A DNA stretch of 64,000 nucleotides from Chloroflexota bacterium (GTDB lineage: Bacteria; Chloroflexota; Anaerolineae; Anaerolineales; Villigracilaceae): contig JACRBJ010000060.1 in NCBI GenBank assembly GCA_016234555.1, positions 62,001-126,000 of the forward strand, in the 5' to 3' direction. Made by a program: the position numbers and the translations under genes. Each line of letters opens with the position of its first letter. The stretch's first letter is position 1. This document shows positions 57,024-64,000 of this stretch, in pieces. The notes beneath the pieces were generated by a model. It searched no databases, was not told the DNA's origin, and saw only the letters and a program-made list of their open reading frames with translations.

Positions 57024-58452
57024 CCTCAACATCATGCGGACCAGACTCCCGCAGCCCCGCGCCAGTCATCCGCACCATGATTGCCTTTTGCTGAAACTCT
57101 TCGATGGAGTTTGCACCGCTGTAGCTCATGCCTGATTGCAAGCCACCGACGAGTTGTGTCAGCACTTCACGCGCGCGTCCGCGATATGGGACGGCAGCCT
57201 CAACACCCTCGGCGACGTATTCTTCGATTTCCTCCTGCGTGATGTCGTTGCCTTCCTTGCGGTCGCGGACAATCTTGGCTTCGCGCGACGCCATGCCACG
57301 GGAGGCTTTGTAGCGGTGTCCCTTGCGGGTCATGACCAAGCCTGGACTTTCGTCGGTGCCAGCGAGCAGGCTGCCAATCATGACGGTTTGCGCGCCAGCG
57401 GCGATGGCTTTTGCCACATCCCCGGGCTGGCGGATGCCGCCGTCAGCGATGATCGGGATGCCATATTCGCCCGCGGCTTTGGCACACTCGATGACGGCGG
57501 TCAACTGTGGGACGCCCGAACCTGCCACCTGCCGTGTGATGCAAATCGAGCCAGGTCCCACGCCGACCTTCACCGCATCCACGCCCACATCGATCAGGCG
57601 TTTGGTTCCGTCCGCAGTGGCGACGTTGCCGCCGATGATTTGCGCGCCAGGGAATTGCCTGCGAATATTTTTTATCATCTCAATTTCGAGGTTTGAGTCA
57701 CCGTGGGCAATGTCCACGACGATGCAATCGGCTCCAGCCTGCAAAGCAGCTTCGACACGACGCATTTCCTTGTCGCGCACGCCAACAGCCGCACCGACAG
57801 CCAGCCGCCCCTTTGAGTCCTTCGTCGCCTTTGGGAACTTGGTAATCTTCATGATGTCCTTCAACGTCACCAAGCCCTTGACCTTGCCATCCGCATCCAC
57901 CAGCGGAAGTTTTTCCACGCGATATTCATGAAGAAAACGCTCGGCTTCCTTGAGGTTGGTGTTGGGCGGAGCCGTCTTGACAGGGCTGGTCATGACCTGT
58001 TTGACACATTTGCTGTCATCGGATTCAAACAGCAGGTCGCGGGTAGTGACAATGCCAATCAGCTTTTCGCTGGCATCAAGGATCAGGATTCCGCCCGTGC
58101 CTGTTTCGTCCACCACACGTTTGAGGTCGCCGACGGTGTTGGCTTCTGTCATGGTGATGGGCTTGTCCACGATGAAGGACTCGGCTTTCTTGACCCGCTC
58201 GATGTGGCGCACTTGCTCAGGAATGGTCAGGAAGCGATGAATCATGCCGATGCCGCCTTCACGCGCCATGGTGATCGCCATCTCGCTTTCGGTGACCACG
58301 TCCATGTTGGCAGAGACCAGCGGAATCTGCAAGGTGATCTGCTTTGTCAATTTGGTTTGCGTTGAAAGCAGGCGGCGCGAGTCCACTTCGGAGTATTGCG
58401 GTACGAGTAAAACGTCATCGTAGGTCAGGGCAGTTTCCTGTAGAATCTTCAT
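57013..58452 (-). CDS. guaB: Inosine-5'-monophosphate dehydrogenase
   Basis: 479 aa, oxidises IMP to XMP with NAD, first step to GMP. TIM barrel interrupted by two CBS domains (about 95-205). The active-site loop [15 protein letters not shown] holds the catalytic Cys; also [23 protein letters not shown] [16 protein letters not shown] and the flap [13 protein letters not shown] precedes ATG at 58452; the frame is open upstream. Divergent from purA, sharing a control region at the IMP branch point. The C-terminal codons are repeat-encoded. Confidence 0.96.
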   Translation of the reverse strand: MKILQETALTYDDVLLVPQYSEVDSRRLLSTQTKLTKQITLQIPLVSANMDVVTESEMAITMAREGGIGMIHRFLTIPEQVRHIERVKKAESFIVDKPITMTEANTVGDLKRVVDETGTGGILILDASEKLIGIVTTRDLLFESDDSKCVKQVMTSPVKTAPPNTNLKEAERFLHEYRVEKLPLVDADGKVKGLVTLKDIMKITKFPKATKDSKGRLAVGAAVGVRDKEMRRVEAALQAGADCIVVDIAHGDSNLEIEMIKNIRRQFPGAQIIGGNVATADGTKRLIDVGVDAVKVGVGPGSICITRQVAGSGVPQLTAVIECAKAAGEYGIPIIADGGIRQPGDVAKAIAAGAQTVMIGSLLAGTDESPGLVMTRKGHRYKASRGMASREAKIVRDRKEGNDITQEEIEEYVAEGVEAAVPYRGRAREVLTQLVGGLQSGMSYSGANSIEEFQQKAIMVRMTGAGLRESGPHDVEVLG

Positions 58453-58483
58453 GATTTTGCTCCTCTGAATTGAGTCGGGCGAT

Positions 58484-58491
58484 ATTATAAT
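58484..58491. promoter_or_regulatory. Symmetric -10 region between guaB and purA
   Basis: ATTATAAT reads TATAAT on both strands. The minus-strand box lies about 32 bp before the guaB ATG; the plus-strand box is about 190 bp before purA. It probably serves guaB. Confidence 0.45.
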
Positions 58492-58507
58492 GCGTGGCGG
58501 TTCGTGT

Positions 58508-59950
<1,443 letters not shown>

Positions 59951-59958
59951 GTGATTCC

Positions 59959-59998
59959 GTTGACTGTCACCTTCAGGGTGACAGTCAACTTTTTTTCA
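59959..59998 (+). terminator. 31-bp hairpin family, copy 3, acting as purA terminator
   Basis: GTTGACTGTCACC and GGTGACAGTCAAC, 13-bp perfect arms, loop TTCAG, then eight T. Sequence-related to the hairpins at 9181-9213 and 21220-21250 that lack T runs. Confidence 0.85.
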
Positions 59999-60078
59999 AA
60001 CACAGCATATCGTGTGGGGATTTTTCAGTGCTATACTCGGCGGGGTTTGCGCAAATTCTCACAACACAGGAAACTACA

Positions 60079-61254
60079 TTGAAAAAATATCGCTCCAAAA
60101 TCGGTTTGATTCTGCTGTCTTTCATTGCCTTCATCTCGCTTGGGCTGCCGGACGGACTCCTCGGGGTGGCATGGCCTTCGATCCGCGAGACGTTTTCGCT
60201 GCGGCTCGATGCGCTGGGTATTCTTTTGGTTGCCAGCACCACGGGGTACATCGTCTCCAGCTTTCTCAGCGGCAAGCTGATTGCCAAACTGGGTGTGGGC
60301 GGGACGCTCGCTGCCAGCTGCTTCCTCACAGGCGCGGGACTGATCGGCTACACCCTTGTCCCCCAGTGGTGGACGATGGTGGCGTTGGGGCTGGTTGCCG
60401 GGCTGGGGGCCGGCGCGATCGACGCAGGACTCAACACCTATGTCGCCTCCAACTTTGGGGAAGGATTGATGCAATGGCTGCACGCCAGCTTCGGGGTCGG
60501 CGTCACGCTTGGTCCCATCATCATGACCGTCGGCTTGAACTGGTTCAATTCCTGGCGCTGGGGATACCGAAACGTCGGCGCCGCCCAAATCGTACTCGCT
60601 CTATGCTTCGTGTTGACCATCTCCATGTGGCGGCAAACTTCGGATCATCCTGAACAGGAAAATTCCCGCATCACCGATTACAAAACGCCGCTGACGGAAA
60701 CCCTTCGCCATCCCATGATCTGGATGAGCCTGCTTTTGTTCTTCATCTACACGGGTGTCGAGGTCTCGTTCGGAAGCTGGACATACTCGCTCCTGACCCT
60801 TTCACGAGGAGTGCCGACAGAGGTGGCTGGGCTTTGGTCTGGCAGCTACTGGGCGACCTTCACACTCGGACGATTCCTGGCAGGCATCCTGACCCGCCGC
60901 TTCGGGATCAAAAAACTGCTGGTCACGGGACAACTGGCTGCGCTCTCTGGGGCGATTCTCCTGTGGTGGAATCCCTTCCCCACGGCAAGCATCATCGCCG
61001 TCTCCATCATCGGATTTGCGCTGGCGCCCATCTTCCCCGGCCTGGTATCCACAACCAGCTCCCGTGTGGGCGAACATCACGCCGCCAACACCATCGGGAT
61101 GCAGATCAGCGCCGCCGGGTTGGGCGGAGCCGTCATTCCGGGGCTGGCTGGTGTGCTCGCCCAAAACATCTCCCTGGAGGCAATTCCTGTCTACCTCACA
61201 TGTCTGTTCGGAGTTCTAATCGGGCTTTATTCCCTGACTTCCCTCAAGCCCTAA
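60079..61254 (+). CDS. MFS transporter, 391 aa
   Basis: Twelve predicted helices, with ISLGLPDGLLGVAWPSIRETF in helix 1 and the cytoplasmic LSGKLIAKLGVGG loop, as in FucP/sugar-like and drug-like MFS carriers. No ATG precedes helix 1: candidates are TTG at 60079 (weak GGAA before it) and GTG at 60028; TTG gives a natural KKYRSK start. A TATACT box lies at 60032-60037. Substrate unknown. Confidence 0.85.
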   Translation: MKKYRSKIGLILLSFIAFISLGLPDGLLGVAWPSIRETFSLRLDALGILLVASTTGYIVSSFLSGKLIAKLGVGGTLAASCFLTGAGLIGYTLVPQWWTMVALGLVAGLGAGAIDAGLNTYVASNFGEGLMQWLHASFGVGVTLGPIIMTVGLNWFNSWRWGYRNVGAAQIVLALCFVLTISMWRQTSDHPEQENSRITDYKTPLTETLRHPMIWMSLLLFFIYTGVEVSFGSWTYSLLTLSRGVPTEVAGLWSGSYWATFTLGRFLAGILTRRFGIKKLLVTGQLAALSGAILLWWNPFPTASIIAVSIIGFALAPIFPGLVSTTSSRVGEHHAANTIGMQISAAGLGGAVIPGLAGVLAQNISLEAIPVYLTCLFGVLIGLYSLTSLKP

Positions 61255-61294
61255 AAAGCTGATTCCCCTTTACACTAATCCAAGCTCAGCTCTT

Positions 61295-61325
61295 TTGATA
61301 AAAACCCTTTACAACATGCTATACT
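61295..61325 (+). promoter_or_regulatory. Promoter of brnT
   Basis: TTGATA (61295-61300), 19-bp spacer, extended -10 TGCTATACT (61317-61325). It ends 6 nt before the ATG, predicting a leaderless mRNA. Confidence 0.6.
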
Positions 61326-61331
61326 CACCCC

Positions 61332-61661
61332 ATGCTAAAAATAAAATTCAACTGGGACCCCGCCAAGGCAGAAAAGAATCTCCTCAAATACGATGTCAGC
61401 TTTGACGAGGCATCCACGATCTTCAATGATCGGCTCGCGCTCTACTTTGACGATGTCGAACATTCTCAAAAGGAAAAGCGGGAATTCGTCATTGGCAGGT
61501 CAACCACACGCCAAAGACTCCTGACCTGCTTCATGGTCAGAATGGGCGACACGGTCAACATTATTAGCGCGCGCACTTCCACCCATGCTGAGAGACAAAA
61601 CTACGACGAAAACTCTGACACTAAACATCGAGCAAGGAAGCATCGCGTCCACGCCAAATGA
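61332..61661 (+). CDS. BrnT-like toxin without adjacent antitoxin, 109 aa
   Basis: RNase toxin fold of the BrnT family: FNWDPAKAEKNLLKYDVSFDEASTIFND, REFVIGRSTTRQRLLTCFMV and IISARTSTHAERQNYDE. The C-terminal tail after ERQNYDE (about 15 basic residues) is longer than usual. BrnA normally starts right after or overlapping brnT, but no such frame is seen before the terminator at 61682. It may be a solitary or domesticated toxin, or its antitoxin lies elsewhere. Confidence 0.82.
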   Translation: MLKIKFNWDPAKAEKNLLKYDVSFDEASTIFNDRLALYFDDVEHSQKEKREFVIGRSTTRQRLLTCFMVRMGDTVNIISARTSTHAERQNYDENSDTKHRARKHRVHAK

Positions 61662-61681
61662 TGAGCTCTTCTTGGTGAAAT

Positions 61682-61719
61682 AAAAATCGGCAGTCACTTT
61701 ATCGTGACTGCCGATTTTT
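61682..61719. terminator. Bidirectional terminator, brnT/SIMPL
   Basis: Arms AAAAATCGGCAGTCAC and GTGACTGCCGATTTTT (16 bp, perfect), 6-nt loop, between convergent genes. Confidence 0.9.
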
Positions 61720-61731
61720 ATTGTCAAATTT

Positions 61732-62565
61732 CTACTTCAACCCAAACGAAGCCATGACCTCGGCGCGGACGGAGATCTGCCCTGCGCTAAGCGGACCGTC
61801 ATCCAGCGTGGGGGATTCGCCTTCAACTGGCGCCACATTTTGGAACGAATTTGACGTCATCAGATTTTGATTTGATCTGTGCCCATACCACCACCAGCCT
61901 CCGCCGTAGAAATTGGACTGGGTATTTTCGTTGATGGTCAGGACGCAACCAACTTCAGCGCCTGCGGCGGTTGAAAGGGCATCCGCCTTTTCCCGTGCGG
62001 CTTTCATCGCGGCTTCGCGCGCCTGGTCGCGGTACTTCCGCAGTTCGCTGGTATAAAACTGAACGTCCACCACTTCGTTTGCGCCCGCCTGAAAGGCAGC
62101 GACAATAGCGTCGTTGGATTTGGTCACATCGCGCATCGTGACCTCGATGATGTTATGGATTCGATACCCTTTGATGCGGAGCGAGTCATAATCCTCGTGT
62201 AACGGATCAATGGTGTACCAGTCGGTCGTAATGTCTTTTGCTTCGACACCCTGCGATTTCAACGCCTTGACGACCTGCTTGATGGTGGCCGAGTTCTTCG
62301 CCTGTGCCTCCTTTGCTGATTTGCCATTGGATTCCACGCCCAATTTGATGAGGGCGCGGTCAGGCGTCACATTGACCACCGCCACTCCGCTGACTTGGAC
62401 GGATCGGCTGGAGTCACATTTGACAGGCTCAAGCGGTGGGGTTGGTTGGGCGGTTGGGGTGGGTGTTGCCGCACGGACGTTGAAACTCGGCAAGCCAACG
62501 CTAAAGAGGATGAAAATCAGCATGCAGGCGAGAACGGTATTGACGACGGTTGAAAACTGTTTCAT
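61732..62565 (-). CDS. SIMPL-domain (DUF541) exported protein, 277 aa
   Basis: Signal peptide (about 1-32), short Pro/Thr linker, then a SIMPL domain: VQVSGVAVVNVTPDRALIKLGVESNGKSAKEAQAKNSATIKQVV and KDITTDWYTIDPLHEDYDSLRIKGYRIHN. C-terminal ISVRAEVMASFGLK is also typical. GGAGA precedes ATG. It lies downstream of a HAMP histidine kinase; direct repeats in the gap suggest control by a response regulator. Confidence 0.9.
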   Translation of the reverse strand: MKQFSTVVNTVLACMLIFILFSVGLPSFNVRAATPTPTAQPTPPLEPVKCDSSRSVQVSGVAVVNVTPDRALIKLGVESNGKSAKEAQAKNSATIKQVVKALKSQGVEAKDITTDWYTIDPLHEDYDSLRIKGYRIHNIIEVTMRDVTKSNDAIVAAFQAGANEVVDVQFYTSELRKYRDQAREAAMKAAREKADALSTAAGAEVGCVLTINENTQSNFYGGGWWWYGHRSNQNLMTSNSFQNVAPVEGESPTLDDGPLSAGQISVRAEVMASFGLK

Positions 62566-62617
62566 GGGAATCTCCTGTTGTGCAAGTGGTATCTTGCCAA
62601 CATCTTATTCCCCCAGC

Positions 62618-62652
62618 GTGTCAGGGCTGTGTCAGGTTTTGGGCAGTTTCAG
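62618..62652. promoter_or_regulatory. Tandem GTGTCAG direct repeats, possible OmpR-type sites
   Basis: On the plus strand GTGTCAG at 62618-62624 and 62629-62635 (11 bp apart) and GTTTCAG at 62646-62652. Eleven-bp tandem half-sites are usual for OmpR/PhoB-type regulators. They lie 50 bp upstream of the SIMPL gene start. Confidence 0.5.
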
Positions 62653-62660
62653 GGCTTTGC

Positions 62661-64000
62661 TCATTTTGTTCCGTCGGGGGCTAAGCCCCCGACGGAACCT
62701 TGAGTCTTTGTCAGCCAAAATGTAATCGTTGTCCCCCCGCCTTCGATGCTTTGCGCGGAGATACGTCCGCCGTGAGCGGTGACCAGTGCGCGGGCGATGG
62801 CAAGCCCCAACCCCGTGCCGCCGCTGATTCGGTCACGAGAGGATTCGACGCGGTAAAAGCGGTCGAAGATAAAGGGCAAGTTCTTTGCAGGAATGCCTGT
62901 CCCCGAATCACTGACCGAGCATTCGACGCCGTCTTCTTTTGCTTTGACCTCAACCGTAACAACTGATTGGGCTGACGAATGACGGATGGCATTGTCCAAC
63001 AAGTTATTGAGCACCTGTGAGATGCGGTCTGGGTCGGCTGAGACGGGACAGGTATCACCCACCACCTTCAACTCAACTTGCTGACGCGAAGCCATCAGGC
63101 TTAGGGTTTCGCAACGCATCCGCGCCAGTTCGGTCAAGTCCAATTCTTGAAAGTTCAATTGAAGCGCGCCTGCGTCCGCGCGGGTCAAGACAAGTAGTTC
63201 ATTGACCATGCGAATCAGGCGGTCTGTCTCGTGCATCATGGAAGTCAACAGTGAATTGCGTCCTTCGAGGTCGTCCAGTGCGCCGTCTTCGAGGGTTTCA
63301 ATTGTGCCTTTGATAACCGTGAGCGGAGTCCGCAACTCGTGAGTGACATCCGCGATGAAGGCTTTCTTCACTTCATCGGCTTGGCGCAGATTTGAGACCA
63401 TCTCATTAAAGGTCTGACTGACGCTTTGAAGTTCCGAGATATTGGTATTCGCTGAAATGCTTTGTTTGAGGTCGCCCTTTGAAACAGCGGTTGCCGCATT
63501 CGCCAATTCTTCAAGCGGCGACGATATCTTCCGCGCCAGCATCCCGCCCGCAGTCAGGGCAAGCACAAAGGCGACGAAGACAGCGCCAAGCAATTGCAAA
63601 ATCAGATTCGTCGGCAGTCCGCTTGACGGCAAGGGCGTGGCAATGTAAACGATGCCCACAATCTCGCCAGTGGAGTTCTGTACAGGCGCGGCGGCATAAA
63701 GCACCTTCTGGTTTCCAAGAACTTGTCGGATGGCAGTGGCGGGAATCCCTGTCAACGCTGATTCGATTTCGGGGCGTTGAATCAAGTCACGGGGCGGAAT
63801 CGGGGCAGCTCCCTCGGCTGGTGGCAGCTGAATCGTCGCGTCAGATAGAGGCAATCCCACAATGACCGCGCCACTTTCCCCGATCAGGCGTGTATGAACT
63901 CCAGGTGCTACGTTCGACGTTTGCAGATAAGGTTCAGCGGGCTGGGTCGGGAGCGGCGAATCCCCCAAGCCCGCCGCAATGAGCTTTGCCTGCGCCAGAA
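62661..64000 (-). CDS. HAMP sensor histidine kinase (partial at N-terminus)
   Basis: The frame stays open to the window edge, so the N-terminus is missing; a TTG at 63968 is not the likely start. Seen: end of an extracytoplasmic sensor region, a membrane helix (LILQLLGAVFVAFVLALTAGG), HAMP (SSPLEELANAATAVSKGDL), HisKA with ADVTHELRTPLTV, then HATPase_c with NNLLDNAIRHS, DSGTGIP and GGTGLGLAIA. The last dozen residues (GSVGGLAPDGTK) are encoded by a perfect palindrome at 62668-62698. The cognate regulator is probably beyond the window. Confidence 0.93.
   Translation of the reverse strand, partial: LAQAKLIAAGLGDSPLPTQPAEPYLQTSNVAPGVHTRLIGESGAVIVGLPLSDATIQLPPAEGAAPIPPRDLIQRPEIESALTGIPATAIRQVLGNQKVLYAAAPVQNSTGEIVGIVYIATPLPSSGLPTNLILQLLGAVFVAFVLALTAGGMLARKISSPLEELANAATAVSKGDLKQSISANTNISELQSVSQTFNEMVSNLRQADEVKKAFIADVTHELRTPLTVIKGTIETLEDGALDDLEGRNSLLTSMMHETDRLIRMVNELLVLTRADAGALQLNFQELDLTELARMRCETLSLMASRQQVELKVVGDTCPVSADPDRISQVLNNLLDNAIRHSSAQSVVTVEVKAKEDGVECSVSDSGTGIPAKNLPFIFDRFYRVESSRDRISGGTGLGLAIARALVTAHGGRISAQSIEGGGTTITFWLTKTQGSVGGLAPDGTK
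62668..62698. repeat. 31-bp palindrome forming the kinase C-terminus
   Basis: GTTCCGTCGGGGGCT (62668-62682), one central A, then the exact complement (62684-62698). The GGGGCTAAGCCC core is shared with 25413-25439. It ends 4 bp before the TGA stop of the kinase. Confidence 0.85.

Overview
The window looks like chromosomal DNA from a member of the Chloroflexota, most likely of the Anaerolineae. This is an inference from gene style: lipoproteins with Pro/Thr-rich linkers, many GAF/receiver histidine kinases, an archaeal/eukaryotic-type prolyl-tRNA synthetase, a bifunctional FtcD, a MoeA fused to a periplasmic-binding-like domain, and frequent -10 boxes only 6-9 nt before start codons. No rRNA, tRNA, CRISPR array, phage or transposase gene was recognised. 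The content is mostly housekeeping and metabolic, and coding is dense.

Layout. 1-9.1 kb: one minus-strand block encoding a MacAB-like ABC exporter (lipoprotein adaptor cut by the window edge, 808-aa permease, two ATPases of which one carries a cyclic-nucleotide-binding-like domain), with two GAF histidine kinases and a lone receiver between them. 9.2-18.6 kb: mosaic lipoprotein, a 22-bp phased palindrome array, adenylate cyclase, adenosine-specific kinase-like protein, MFS carrier, nucleosidase, CinA and a receptor Ser/Thr kinase. 18.7-25.4 kb: uvrC plus receiver, then prfA-prmC-tsaC, facing tsaD. 24-29 kb: a minus-strand block with M24 peptidase and selA. 29-35 kb: a secreted glycosidase-like protein, a GbsR-type regulator with reductase, and CCA-adding enzyme. 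35-39 kb: mazG, LOG and proS behind a possible attenuator. 39-50 kb: universal stress protein, acs, ftcD, TetR unit, ureohydrolase, protealysin with emfourin, hutH. 50-59 kb: cytochrome c, nitroreductase, acetylpolyamine/HDAC-like amidohydrolase, MoeA fusion, class III aminotransferase, divergent guaB/purA. 60-64 kb: MFS carrier, orphan BrnT, SIMPL protein and a HAMP histidine kinase cut by the right edge.

The most striking feature is not a gene. Many gaps, and the interiors of four housekeeping genes, contain degenerate arrays with an exact 7-bp period, usually switching from one unit to its complement half-way so that the array can fold as a hairpin. They supply the stop codons of several genes and both the start and stop codon of mazG. 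Superimposed are other repeat families: a nearly identical 66/67-bp hairpin element in two divergent intergenic regions, three related 31-bp hairpins, two pairs of 15-bp palindromes 20 bp apart, two composite palindromes, and five palindromes spaced exactly 22 bp. The second notable item is a leader between 35.05 and 35.17 kb with a leaderless 18-codon peptide containing three early proline codons, mutually exclusive stems and an intrinsic terminator, upstream of the mazG-LOG-proS genes.

Functionally, histidine breakdown (hutH, ftcD, possibly the ureohydrolase), polyamine or omega-amino-acid breakdown (HDAC-like amidohydrolase, class III aminotransferase), tRNA modification and maturation (tsaC, tsaD, CCA enzyme), translation termination (prfA, prmC) and purine branching (guaB, purA) are represented. 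All functional calls come from motif reading by eye, without database searches.
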